Shown one piece after another: positions 1 through 6,966 of a DNA stretch of 22,610 nt. The notes below the pieces were generated by a model. That model saw only the letters and a program-made list of their open reading frames with translations, did not search any database and was not told where the DNA came from. Source of the stretch: an uncultured Clostridia bacterium. Its GTDB lineage: Bacteria; Bacillota; Clostridia; Christensenellales; Borkfalkiaceae. The stretch lies in the NCBI GenBank assembly GCA_947090365.1, contig CAMUNT010000016.1, forward strand, positions 1-22,610, given 5' to 3'. The position numbers were made by a program, and so were the translations under genes. The first letter of the stretch is position 1. Every line of letters starts with the position of its first letter.

Positions 1-188
1 AGTTTAACGAGCAAGGTCAAAGCGTTGTAATGGTTACGCACGATATGCGTTCCGCCCGTCGCGGCAACCGTATTCTCTATTTGAAAGACGGCGTTATACT
101 TGGCGAATGCAATCTCGGCAAATATTCGCACGGCGACACGTCAAGGCACGAAAAACTTACCGCATTCCTGAAAGATATGGGGTGGTAA
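1..188 (+). CDS. ABC transporter ATP-binding protein, C-terminal end (partial)
   Basis: Reading from base 3, the frame gives 61 residues ending in TAA at 186-188. The 5' part lies outside the window. The residues VVMVTHDMRSARRGNRILYL contain the ABC ATPase H-loop (VTHD) followed by the usual 'R-x-x-R-I-L-Y-L-K-D-G' strand, typical of MacB/LolD-type ATPases that serve FtsX-like permeases. The stop codon is separated by one base from the permease start at 190, so the two genes are almost certainly co-translated subunits of one exporter or mechanotransmission complex. The Walker motifs are outside the window, so catalytic competence cannot be judged. Confidence 0.9.
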   Translation, partial: FNEQGQSVVMVTHDMRSARRGNRILYLKDGVILGECNLGKYSHGDTSRHEKLTAFLKDMGW

Positions 189-189
189 A

Positions 190-2529
190 ATGAAAAAGTT
201 ATTTTTAATAGCCCGCTCGAATTTACGCAAGGCAAAAGGGCAAGCCGTCGCTATCGTCGTGCTCATTTTACTTTCGGCAATACTGTTAAACCTTTGGCTA
301 ATGCTGTCTATGGACTATAAAGCCAACTTTGACAGATACCACGATAAGCTCAACGCCGAACACGTCACGCTTGCCGTTGACGGCACAGATGAGATGCAAA
401 AGTTTTTATCAGAAACACTTGCAAACGATGATAAAGTCAAAGAATACTGTTTTAATAGTTGTATGCAGATGGTCGGCACGTTCCCGTATAACGGCGGACA
501 AATGAACGGACAGTTTATCTTTATGGATAAACAAATTGCTGTTACGCGCGCCATAGGTAAATCTGAAATCGTGGAAGAAGGTAATTTATCTAGCGGAATA
601 TATCTTCCGATGCTCTATAAATCGGACGATTATTCCGTTGGCAAAACGATTGAAATAACAATCGGCAGTCATCCCTTAACGTATACGATATGCGGTTATT
701 TCAACAGCGTAATGATGGGGTCGCATAATTGCGCTTTGACGCAAATCATACTTACGGAAGATAAATACGCCGAACTCGAAGAATCAAATTACGCGTTTCA
801 AACAACGCTGTGCTCGGTGCGATTGAACGACAAATCAAGCAATCTTACCTATGAGGCTTCGATAAAATCATTCGTTTCGAAGCGTTTCCCGAATACGCAA
901 ATGGCAAGCAACTGTTACGATATAGTTTCGCAGTCCCGCTATATCTCGCAGGGGATATGCTCTGTGATTATGAGTGTAATGGCGTTTTTGGTATTACTGA
1001 TTGCACTTGTGGTAATTATATCGAATATCATTAATTACATACAGGTTAATATTAAAAATCTCGGCGCACTTAAAGCCATAGGATATACTTCAAGTCAACT
1101 CGTATGCGCCCTACTCTTGCAGTTTTCGGGGCTTGTCGTTATAACTGCTATTACAGGAGTAGCTACATCATATGCACTGTTCCCCGCGATAAACACAATA
1201 ATGATTGCTCAAACCGGAATACCGTATGCGATACATTTCCTGCCTTTGCCTGCAATTTTTTCACTTTTGATTTTGGGCGGAACGGTTGCACTTTCCGTTT
1301 GGCTTTCTGCACGCAGAATAAAGAAAATAGAACCCATCGTCGCTTTAAGGTCGGGTATACAAACACACAACTTCAAACGTAATCACGTTCCGCTTGAAAA
1401 AACGAAAGTCCCTTTAAATCTTGCGCTTGCGCTTAAAACTACGCTCTCGGGTGTTAAGCACAATATTACCGTTTGTATAACCATGCTCGTTCTTTCGCTT
1501 GTGGTCGTATTTTCGGGGCTTATGACGGAAAATATTATTGTCGATATGACGCCGTTCGTAAATCTTATTGTCGGTGAAACCACAGACAGTGCAATTAACG
1601 TACAAGTGAAGGCCGAAGACGAATTTCTTGCAGTTCTGAATTCGGACGACCGCACAGAAAAGGTCTATTTGTATAACTCTCTGAACGTATCGCACATCGG
1701 TGGAGCTGAACTTATGGCAACTCTTTGCGACGATTTTTCCAAGGTGAATAATCAAAGCGTTGTATTCGAAGGCAGATTTCCCAAGTACGACAATGAAATA
1801 GCAATCGCCGCAAAATACGCAAAAGAGAAAAGATTTGAAATCGGTAATGAGATAGATATTACGGCGAACGGCAAAACCGAAAAATATCTTATAAGTGGCT
1901 TCACGCAAATCACGAACAATCTGGGGCGCGACTGTCTTATGACAAGACAAGGTTACGAGCGGCTCGGCGAGCTTATAAACGTAACGTATTATATCAATCT
2001 CTCGGAAGGTACCGACATATACGACTTCAACGAAGAAATGCAAGACTATTTTAAAGATAACGTAAACGGAGTAATAAACGTTTCAGCATCGGTTGAAGGC
2101 GCGGGTAAAGTTTACGTTTCGCTGATGACTATAATTGTAATCGCCATACTCGTGCTTTCGGCAATTATAATAGCATTTGTGTTATATTTGCTTGTTCGTA
2201 CGATGCTTAATAATAAAAAGCTTGATTACGGTATATTGAAATCATTGGGCTTTACAACTAAACAATTAATCTTGCAAACAGCGCTTTCGTTTATGCCCAC
2301 GATTATTATTTCAACCGTTACCGGTATTTTTATAAGCTGCCTTGCTATCAATCCTCTTATGACACTGTTTCTAAGTTCTCTTGGCATTGTAAAAAGTACG
2401 TTCAGTGTTCCTATCCTTTTCTCTGCCGTTTCGGGTATCGGGCTTATTCTTCTGTCGTTTGGAACAGCGTGCCTGCTTTCGCTTAAAATTAAAAAGATAG
2501 CGCCCAGAAACTTACTTGCAGGTGATTAA
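190..2529 (+). CDS. FtsX-like permease of an ABC transporter (MacB/LolCE type)
   Basis: This 779-residue membrane protein has the two-module FtsX architecture. It has an N-terminal transmembrane helix (about 15-40), a large extracytoplasmic domain (about 45-250), three helices (about 255-385), a second single helix (about 425-445), a second extracytoplasmic domain (about 450-640) and three terminal helices (about 645-770). The phrases 'LGALKAIGYTSSQL' and 'YGILKSLGFTTKQL' are the family signature that follows the first helix of each FtsX domain. The ATG is one base after the ATPase stop, and GGGGTGG in the end of the ATPase gene serves as ribosome binding site. It probably exports, or senses and transmits force for, an unknown substrate such as a peptide or antimicrobial. 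No accessory membrane-fusion or two-component gene lies downstream, so the substrate is unknown. Confidence 0.92.
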   Translation: MKKLFLIARSNLRKAKGQAVAIVVLILLSAILLNLWLMLSMDYKANFDRYHDKLNAEHVTLAVDGTDEMQKFLSETLANDDKVKEYCFNSCMQMVGTFPYNGGQMNGQFIFMDKQIAVTRAIGKSEIVEEGNLSSGIYLPMLYKSDDYSVGKTIEITIGSHPLTYTICGYFNSVMMGSHNCALTQIILTEDKYAELEESNYAFQTTLCSVRLNDKSSNLTYEASIKSFVSKRFPNTQMASNCYDIVSQSRYISQGICSVIMSVMAFLVLLIALVVIISNIINYIQVNIKNLGALKAIGYTSSQLVCALLLQFSGLVVITAITGVATSYALFPAINTIMIAQTGIPYAIHFLPLPAIFSLLILGGTVALSVWLSARRIKKIEPIVALRSGIQTHNFKRNHVPLEKTKVPLNLALALKTTLSGVKHNITVCITMLVLSLVVVFSGLMTENIIVDMTPFVNLIVGETTDSAINVQVKAEDEFLAVLNSDDRTEKVYLYNSLNVSHIGGAELMATLCDDFSKVNNQSVVFEGRFPKYDNEIAIAAKYAKEKRFEIGNEIDITANGKTEKYLISGFTQITNNLGRDCLMTRQGYERLGELINVTYYINLSEGTDIYDFNEEMQDYFKDNVNGVINVSASVEGAGKVYVSLMTIIVIAILVLSAIIIAFVLYLLVRTMLNNKKLDYGILKSLGFTTKQLILQTALSFMPTIIISTVTGIFISCLAINPLMTLFLSSLGIVKSTFSVPILFSAVSGIGLILLSFGTACLLSLKIKKIAPRNLLAGD

Positions 2530-2550
2530 AGCATTTTTAAAAAAAGTTTA

Positions 2551-2600
2551 AATACCCCCTGACTTCTGTTGATTTTATCAATAGAAAATCTGGGGGTATT
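2551..2600. terminator. Long hairpin after the FtsX permease
   Basis: AATACCCCC (2551-2559) pairs with GGGGGTATT (2592-2600). Inside it, TTCTGTTGAT (2564-2573) pairs with ATCAATAGAA (2577-2586) with one G-T pair and a 3-base loop; a short mismatched internal loop separates the two stems. It begins 22 bases after the permease stop. Only short T or A runs flank it, so it may work in both directions. Confidence 0.65.
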
Positions 2601-2790
2601 ATAGCGTTGATATATCAGATAAAGCATTTGCTGCACTCGATTGATTTCAAAAATACCAAGCCATCTTTTATTCTTTCTTTCAAACACTTCTTCTTGCTGC
2701 AACCTGAACGCTTTTATTGTTTCAAATAGCACAGCAGATATGTTCTTTTTCTAAATTTTCAAGTGTCAGTCTTACGTATTTCATATTCAT
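2600..2790 (-). pseudogene. Decayed N-terminal remnant of a YoaP-like GNAT N-acetyltransferase
   Basis: From an ATG at 2788-2790 the minus strand reads 22 residues ending in RLTLENLEKEHICCAI, then meets TGA. The same frame continues as NNKSVQVAARRSV. After a frameshift, another frame reads DGLVFLKSIECSKCFI (from 2665 down), then TGA, then YINAII. From memory, these segments in this order match the N-terminal half of YoaP-like GNAT proteins ('EHICCAIS...DGLVF...RGKCFIEYIP'). The gene therefore has at least two in-frame stops and one frameshift, and its 3' half is missing, cut off where the terminator hairpin begins. This was inferred by eye and is not a database alignment. Two intact but different GNAT genes lie just downstream (3087 and 4231). 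Confidence 0.6.
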
Positions 2791-2855
2791 ATTCTTTTAA
2801 AAGTATCCGACGTATTTTCATTTTAGCGCTATTTATAGAATTTTTCAAGTTTGGG

Positions 2856-2861
2856 TAAAAT
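2856..2861 (+). promoter_or_regulatory. Possible -10 element of the 69-residue protein gene
   Basis: TAAAAT ends 6 bases before the ATG at 2868, so transcription would begin at or next to the start codon. No ribosome binding site is visible upstream of that ATG. A -35 is weak (TTTATA at 2832-2837, spacer 18). If real, the mRNA would be leaderless. Confidence 0.35.
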
Positions 2862-2867
2862 TCATTT

Positions 2868-3077
2868 ATGGCGTATTTCAATTATCATGCAAAAGCGCAG
2901 AATTTAATCAGAAACGGACATTGTATAAAAGCGGAAATTGTAGAAAAATATAACGACATCAGTCCTGCTCTCATTCTTTACTTTGACAACCATATTAAAA
3001 TGCCGATTCGCTTGCATAGCTTCGATAAGTATTTAGAATTACTTAAATATTATGATATTAAGGTCGAAAACAAATAA
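2868..3077 (+). CDS. Small conserved protein of unknown function, 69 residues
   Basis: The product is a short, soluble, basic protein starting MAYFNYHAKAQNLI, with the phrases 'SPALILYFDNHIKMPIRLHSFDKYLELL'-like in its second half (the residues YFDN, MPIR and H are the recognisable core). I recall short Clostridia proteins of this pattern (F-x-Y-H-x-K-A-x-x-L-I ... S-P-A-L-x-L-Y-F-D-N ... M-P-I-R) that databases sometimes call 'thermostable hemolysin delta-VPH'. I do not trust that functional label, and no membrane segment or signal peptide is visible. No Shine-Dalgarno precedes the ATG. The gene stands alone, 10 bases short of the convergent GNAT gene, in a run of small accessory genes. Confidence 0.7.
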   Translation: MAYFNYHAKAQNLIRNGHCIKAEIVEKYNDISPALILYFDNHIKMPIRLHSFDKYLELLKYYDIKVENK

Positions 3078-3086
3078 CAAAAATAT

Positions 3087-3647
3087 CTATCTGTTTAACA
3101 CATAATAATCGTAGTATTTTGTGCCGTCGTGCCCGATAAGCGGTTCTTTTGATTTGCCAAATCCTAAGGCGGTTAAAGCTTTTATACGCTCTACGGCAGA
3201 CGGTATGGCCTTTGTCGCTACTTGTTTACATCCGAACATTTCAAATGAAGGGATAACTATAAGTGATAAAATACTTTCTATCACTTCCGATTTTTCATAG
3301 TCGTTACGCAAATCAAGTCTGATCAGGCCGCAATCGGTAAAGAAATCTTTTGCGTCACGCCTAAATTCCTCTATCGTTCCCACTGCTTCATTCGTTGCTT
3401 TATGTACTATGGTAAATCGAACAAACCAACCGTTTTCATAAGCTTGTTTCCAAAAACCCAAAGCTTGGCGCATACGCTCGATTGTAGTATAATGAAAATC
3501 ATCGCCATGACAGTTGTCGCTGTTAAATAAAGGTACGGCTCTCTCATCACTGTAAACTTTAAGCAAACCGTTTAAATCCACATCGTTCACCAAACGTAAA
3601 ATAAATTTATCATTTTGCAGTATGGGACAAATATCGTAAATAATCAT
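3087..3647 (-). CDS. GNAT family N-acetyltransferase (RimJ/RimL-like)
   Basis: The 186-residue protein has the length and order of a single-domain GNAT. It has an N-terminal 'FILRLVNDVDLNGLLKVYSD' strand-helix as in RimJ/RimL-type enzymes, a central 'FTIVHKATNEAVGTIEEF' beta hairpin, and a C-terminal 'ALTALGFGKSKEPL' followed by a tyrosine-rich strand. The acetyl-CoA pyrophosphate loop, normally Q/R-x-x-G-x-G/A, reads RNDYEKSEV here (about residues 112-120) and lacks the glycines. Catalytic activity or the usual cofactor mode is therefore uncertain. The substrate is unknown. Upstream, AGGA is 13 bases from the ATG, which is rather far. It is an intact neighbour of a GNAT remnant and another GNAT gene, as in an accessory cargo region. 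Confidence 0.75.
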   Translation of the reverse strand: MIIYDICPILQNDKFILRLVNDVDLNGLLKVYSDERAVPLFNSDNCHGDDFHYTTIERMRQALGFWKQAYENGWFVRFTIVHKATNEAVGTIEEFRRDAKDFFTDCGLIRLDLRNDYEKSEVIESILSLIVIPSFEMFGCKQVATKAIPSAVERIKALTALGFGKSKEPLIGHDGTKYYDYYVLNR

Positions 3648-3758
3648 AAAATTTTTTAATCCTCGCTAAGTAACTTCATTTATAAAGTAATTAAGTTGAA
3701 AATTACTTGCCTTTTACGGCATAATTAAAATACAAAATTTATTGAAGTAAACTGTAAC

Positions 3759-4190
3759 CTAAAACGAATTTTTGCAACTTATGTAAATATGGCATACAGC
3801 AAAAAGAATAGAAAAGAATATCAACGGAATATTTGCCAAAACAATGCCGCCGAACAAGAATATGCAAGACGGAATTATAGAAAGCGACAACGCTTTTAAT
3901 TTATCTTTTCTATTCCAACATATTGCCCAAAATATCAAATATGCCAAACATAAACCGCCTATTACCGACAAATATGCTATAAGTGCGTAATTAAACCAAA
4001 AATCAAAATATGTGTACGGAATATTGAATATCATTAGGAGGAAACAGCCGTATCTACCTATTTGTTCCAAGATTTCAACCGCTTTATTGCGATAGGCGCT
4101 TTCGCTACTAATATGCTTCACGCCGTAAATGATATTCGGCATCATAATAACCGCCATAACGACAAGCCCGTAATAATTAAACCACCCCAT
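3759..4190 (-). CDS. Small integral membrane protein, four predicted helices, function unknown
   Basis: The 143-residue product is very hydrophobic. It has predicted membrane helices at about 6-24, 46-64, 68-90 and 103-135, the last stretch perhaps being two short helices. Basic loops (HISSESAYRNK and WNRKDKLK) suggest the cytoplasmic faces. I do not recognise the family with certainty; small four-helix proteins of this kind occur in many Bacillota. The gene starts 40 bases after the stop of the GNAT gene at 4231 on the same strand and could be transcribed with it. No convincing ribosome binding site lies before the ATG. Confidence 0.6.
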   Translation of the reverse strand: MGWFNYYGLVVMAVIMMPNIIYGVKHISSESAYRNKAVEILEQIGRYGCFLLMIFNIPYTYFDFWFNYALIAYLSVIGGLCLAYLIFWAICWNRKDKLKALSLSIIPSCIFLFGGIVLANIPLIFFSILFAVCHIYISCKNSF

Positions 4191-4230
4191 AAAAATTGAC
4201 CAAAATATTTTTTCTCAAATAAATTGAAAT

Positions 4231-4686
4231 TTATCGCACTTGCTTTTCCATTACATAGTTAGTCAAGGCAATCCCATTTCTTCCTACTTGTTGCTCCCTG
4301 ACTATTCTATAACCTCTTTTCACAAAAAAAGATTTTGCTGTTATAGATGCGTGAACAACTATTTTATTTACTACCACCGCTTGTTCCAACTTATCGCAGA
4401 TTGCAGTCGCAATGCCTTGACGTTGATAATCTTTATGTACATATAATCTGTCAAGATATCCCGATTTATTTATATCGCCAAATCCGACAATTATATTATT
4501 TTTAACCGCAACAAAAGTATAATGCTCAGAAAGTGATTTGTTCCATTCTTGCAAATCTATATTACCCGTAGCCCAAGCACTTAGTTGTTCTTTCGTGTAA
4601 TCTTTTGCGTTGACGGTATGGACTGTAAAATAAAACAAATTTGCCAAAACCTCACAATCTGTCGGTTCATAATGTCTAATAATCAT
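4231..4686 (-). CDS. GNAT family N-acetyltransferase (putative)
   Basis: This 151-residue protein is a complete GNAT. It starts MIIRHYEPTDCEVLANLFY (N-terminal strand and helix), has the central strand 'FVAVKNNIIVGFGDI', then 'LDRLYVHKDYQRQGIATAI', where QRQGIA is the acetyl-CoA-binding loop (Q/R-x-x-G-x-A). The C-terminal 'SITAKSFFVKRGYRIV' is the family's final helix-strand. The spacing and the 'HYTFVA..GFGDI....L.RLYVH' pattern resemble YafP-like acetyltransferases. The acceptor substrate is unknown. A good promoter lies just upstream (4719-4747), with an inverted repeat at the predicted transcription start. Only a weak ribosome binding site (GAGA) is present. Confidence 0.85.
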   Translation of the reverse strand: MIIRHYEPTDCEVLANLFYFTVHTVNAKDYTKEQLSAWATGNIDLQEWNKSLSEHYTFVAVKNNIIVGFGDINKSGYLDRLYVHKDYQRQGIATAICDKLEQAVVVNKIVVHASITAKSFFVKRGYRIVREQQVGRNGIALTNYVMEKQVR

Positions 4687-4700
4687 TTTGTTCTCTAAAT

Positions 4701-4718
4701 AACTGTTTATTGACAGTT
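4701..4718. promoter_or_regulatory. Inverted repeat at the GNAT transcription start (possible operator)
   Basis: AACTGT (4701-4706) and ACAGTT (4713-4718) form a perfect 6-base inverted repeat with a 6-base centre. It abuts the -10 element at 4719 and covers the predicted transcription start. This is the position of a repressor operator, but it could equally be a short 5' hairpin. No regulator gene lies next to it. Confidence 0.4.
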
Positions 4719-4747
4719 ATTATACTAGAAATACACCTGATTTTCAA
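4719..4747 (-). promoter_or_regulatory. Vegetative promoter of the GNAT gene at 4231
   Basis: On the minus strand, TTGAAA (4747-4742), a 17-base spacer and a perfect TATAAT (4724-4719). The predicted start is about 7 bases further on, giving a leader of roughly 25 bases. Confidence 0.7.
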
Positions 4748-4767
4748 CTGTTTAACAAAGAAATTGA

Positions 4768-4779
4768 GTTCGTACGAAC
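4768..4779. repeat. Perfect 12-base palindrome after the deoxyribosyltransferase-like gene
   Basis: GTTCGTACGAAC is self-complementary with no loop. It lies 2 bases beyond the stop of the gene at 4782. It could be a minimal terminator stem or a protein-binding site; the following sequence has no strong T run. Confidence 0.35.
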
Positions 4780-4781
4780 CA

Positions 4782-5093
4782 CTATTTTTCCATATAATTC
4801 ACTTTTTTACCAGTATTTATGGCGTATTCTATTTCTGATTTAGTGCTTGAGCCTATATAACCATTTTTGTTTATAATAAAAATTTCATCTGCCATATCAA
4901 TCTTTCTTTTATGCATATCGTCTAACATTTCTTTTGCATTTTCTGTCCAAACTTCGTTGTGTCCAGAATGTCCAAACAAACCAACAGAAATAACAATATT
5001 GCCTTCAAGCGTAAGCCTTTTTTGTTCTCTTAAAAAATCTTCTTTAAATTTTGTACTACCACAAAGAGTAATAACTTTATATTTTCCAACCAT
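4782..5093 (-). CDS. Nucleoside 2-deoxyribosyltransferase-like protein (DUF4406-type)
   Basis: The 103-residue protein starts MVGKYKVITLCGSTKFKEDF, a beta strand followed by a glycine-rich turn (CGSTKF). This is typical of the small Rossmann-like nucleoside 2-deoxyribosyltransferase and DUF4406 families. The second half has 'DMADEIFIINKNGYIGSSTKSEIEYA', where a strand, a G-x-G/S-x-S turn and a glutamate helix (SEIEYA) occupy the place of the family's substrate pocket and catalytic glutamate. Such proteins are often found in phages and accessory regions. The exact substrate cannot be inferred. A promoter (5111-5139) and an AGAGG ribosome binding site 6 bases before the ATG support this start. 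The tRNA-Ser terminator lies directly upstream, so it is a separate transcription unit. Confidence 0.8.
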   Translation of the reverse strand: MVGKYKVITLCGSTKFKEDFLREQKRLTLEGNIVISVGLFGHSGHNEVWTENAKEMLDDMHKRKIDMADEIFIINKNGYIGSSTKSEIEYAINTGKKVNYMEK

Positions 5094-5110
5094 ATTTAAC
5101 CTCTAGGCAT

Positions 5111-5139
5111 ATTTTATCGCAACACCAAAATAATTTCAA
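5111..5139 (-). promoter_or_regulatory. Promoter of the deoxyribosyltransferase-like gene
   Basis: On the minus strand, TTGAAA (5139-5134), a 17-base spacer and TAAAAT (5116-5111). The predicted start leaves a leader of only about 11 bases, with the AGAGG ribosome binding site at its 5' end. Confidence 0.65.
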
Positions 5140-5145
5140 CTAAAA

Positions 5146-5177
5146 AATACGAACCAATTAAAATTGTGGTTCGTATT
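5146..5177 (-). terminator. Terminator of the tRNA-Ser transcript
   Basis: AATACGAACCA and TGGTTCGTATT form a perfect 11-base-pair stem (5146-5156 with 5167-5177) just beyond the tRNA 3' end. On the minus strand it runs directly into TTTTTT (5147-5142), as an intrinsic terminator should. Confidence 0.85.
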
Positions 5178-5183
5178 CTATTT

Positions 5184-5261
<78 letters not shown>

Positions 5262-5271
<10 letters not shown>

Positions 5272-5398
5272 ATTATTCGGTTTTGTCGGAGAGCGGGCGA
5301 ATGCGGAGCATTCGTCGTACCGAAGCGCATAGCGCTTACCGCTTCTCCATCTCTCCATTATTCGGTTTTGTCGGAGGGCGGGCGAATGCGGAGCATTC
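5262..5398 (-). repeat. 52-base direct repeat at an 85-base period, with a tRNA-like unit
   Basis: Positions 5262-5313 and 5347-5398 are the same 52 bases with one mismatch (A/G). The offset, 85, equals the length of the tRNA-Ser gene without CCA. The repeat includes the first ten bases of the tRNA (GGAGAGATGG) and the sequence upstream of it. The intervening unit, read on the minus strand from 5356 to 5284, starts GGAGAG and ends CTCTCC-G-ACA, so it can close an acceptor-like stem with a discriminator G and ACA in place of CCA. Its inside holds two hairpins, AAGCGC-TAT-GCGCTT and CGAATGC-TCC-GCATTCG, in place of anticodon and T arms. It looks like a decayed or rearranged serine-tRNA copy. 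Both units would be transcribed in the tRNA leader. Confidence 0.75.
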
Positions 5399-5422
5399 TA
5401 CCGCCACTCTTTTTACTTCGTA

Positions 5423-5451
5423 ATTTTATCAAATACTTATTTGTTTGTCAA
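5423..5451 (-). promoter_or_regulatory. Strong promoter of the tRNA-Ser transcript
   Basis: On the minus strand, consensus TTGACA (5451-5446), a 17-base spacer and TAAAAT (5428-5423). The -35 overlaps the stop codon of the MATE gene. The predicted start near 5416 leaves a leader of about 145 bases before the tRNA, containing the tRNA-like repeat units. Confidence 0.8.
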
Positions 5452-6872
5452 ATATTTTCCTCCGCCGTTTCCCGTATAATTTCCTTTTCTTTTTCGATTT
5501 GAAGACAGGAACACTTTTTCTTGATATATAACACTATAAACACCGTCAGGTGTACCGCAAATGTTATAATCCAGGAAATGGGATACGATATAGCAAGCCC
5601 CTGTAAACTGTGCATTGCATCCAACTTAAAAATTGTAAATATCCACAAAACACGTAACCCGCACGCCCCGCAAAGAGATACTATTGTCGGCAAAACGGAA
5701 TAACCTATTCCTCTGACAGCATACGCCATTACGTCCATGAGCCCGCACAGGAAATAAGTAAGGCAGATAACCGTTAGACGACTGTACCCCGCTTCTATTG
5801 CTTCAACCTCGTCCAAATAAATCGAAAGTAACGGTTTGCCTAAAAGTGTTGCAATCACGCCTACAGAAACACCGAAAATACATACGTATATACATGAATA
5901 AGTTACGGATTTTTTAATATTCTGCCATTTACCCGCTCCTAAATTTGCAGAAACGAAAGCAATGCAGGCCTGCGCAATGGAGTTCATCGTTACATAGACA
6001 AAACCTTCTATCGAGCCTGAAGCGCCGTTTCCGTTTACGGTAGGATCGCCGAGACTGTTTACGCTTGATTGAATAAGTACGTTCGAAAGTGAAAAAATCG
6101 CACCTTGAAGTCCCGCAGGCAGACCAACTCTTGCAATTTCAAGAGCTTCACGCTTATAAAAACGAATTTCCTTAAAAGAAAAATGAAAAAAGCCTTTATT
6201 CTTTACCAAACAAACGATTACGCAACCCGCCGAAATTGCCTGTGACAAAACCGTACCGAGAGCAACGCCTGCGACGTCCATTTTAAAAACAATAACGAAA
6301 AGCAAATTAAACAATACGTTAAAAACACCCGAAATTGCCAAAAAGTAAAACGGGCGCCTTGTGTCACCGACTGCGCGTAAAAGCGAAGCACCGAAGTTAT
6401 AAATCAACGAAAACGGCACCCCGCAGAAATAAATTCTGAGATACAGTGTCGAAAGCCCTATTATCGTATCGGAGGTTTGCATCCATACCAAGAAATATCC
6501 AGAACAAAGCGCGCCGAATACACCTAAAAACACTCCGAGTACGGCAGACATTATCATTGCGGTGTAAACTATTCTTTGACCCTTTTCTTGAAGATTTGCA
6601 CCAAAACAACGCGCCATTAAAACGTTTGCGCCAACACTTAATCCCATGAAGAGCTGAATTATCAGATTTATCAGTGCATTCGTTGCGGATATTGCTCCGA
6701 CAGAATTTTCAGAACCGAATTTTCCGCACACAACAAGATCAGTCGCATTATATAATAATTGTAAAAGCCCCGAAAGGATAATGGGAAGCGAAAAAATAAA
6801 AATCTTTTTAAAAAGATTTCCGCTCGTCAAATCCATTTCGTTTTTAGTTGAGTTCACCATAACAATTGACAT
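5448..6872 (-). CDS. MATE family efflux transporter
   Basis: This 474-residue protein has the twelve-helix, two-bundle layout and length of MATE exporters. The N-terminal phrase 'MDLTSGNLFKKIFIFSLPIILSG' and 'LLYNATDLVVCGKFGSENSVGAIS' are the family's first helices. The second bundle begins near residue 250 with 'VGLPAGLQGAIFSLSNVLIQSSVNSLG'. It would expel drugs or metabolites in exchange for Na+ or H+. The start is uncertain: the first ATG (6870-6872) lies only 2 bases from a perfect -10 element, so transcripts from that promoter would begin inside the codon run. The ATG at codon 5 (6858-6860) or codon 13 (6834-6836, giving the typical MATE beginning MDLTSGN) is more likely. No ribosome binding site is seen at any of the three. 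The C-terminus is lysine- and glutamate-rich. Confidence 0.92.
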   Translation of the reverse strand: MSIVMVNSTKNEMDLTSGNLFKKIFIFSLPIILSGLLQLLYNATDLVVCGKFGSENSVGAISATNALINLIIQLFMGLSVGANVLMARCFGANLQEKGQRIVYTAMIMSAVLGVFLGVFGALCSGYFLVWMQTSDTIIGLSTLYLRIYFCGVPFSLIYNFGASLLRAVGDTRRPFYFLAISGVFNVLFNLLFVIVFKMDVAGVALGTVLSQAISAGCVIVCLVKNKGFFHFSFKEIRFYKREALEIARVGLPAGLQGAIFSLSNVLIQSSVNSLGDPTVNGNGASGSIEGFVYVTMNSIAQACIAFVSANLGAGKWQNIKKSVTYSCIYVCIFGVSVGVIATLLGKPLLSIYLDEVEAIEAGYSRLTVICLTYFLCGLMDVMAYAVRGIGYSVLPTIVSLCGACGLRVLWIFTIFKLDAMHSLQGLAISYPISWIITFAVHLTVFIVLYIKKKCSCLQIEKEKEIIRETAEENI

Positions 6873-6874
6873 CC

Positions 6875-6903
6875 ATTATATAGCAGTAAAAAAATTAATA
6901 CAA
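6875..6903 (-). promoter_or_regulatory. Promoter of the MATE gene
   Basis: On the minus strand, TTGTAT (6903-6898), a 17-base spacer and a perfect TATAAT (6880-6875), 2 bases from the first ATG of the MATE frame. The predicted transcription start (about 6868) is inside the frame, arguing for a downstream start codon. Confidence 0.65.
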
Positions 6904-6930
6904 TTAAATTTAACACAAAAAAACATTTAA

Positions 6931-6959
6931 TTTACAAATTTCGACAATTATGTTATAAT
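6931..6959 (+). promoter_or_regulatory. Promoter of comEC, predicted leaderless
   Basis: TTTACA (6931-6936), a 17-base spacer and a perfect TATAAT (6954-6959). The ATG is at 6967, exactly where transcription should begin. There is no Shine-Dalgarno between them. Confidence 0.7.
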
Positions 6960-6966
6960 TTACGCT

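Noticed and set aside
1414..2043. A 209-residue minus-strand frame inside the permease gene
   Set aside because: Its residues look like antisense of the FtsX domain, and no ribosome binding site or family pattern is seen.
2526..2732. A 68-residue minus-strand frame
   Set aside because: It runs through the terminator hairpin and the GNAT remnant in the wrong frame for the recognisable residues.
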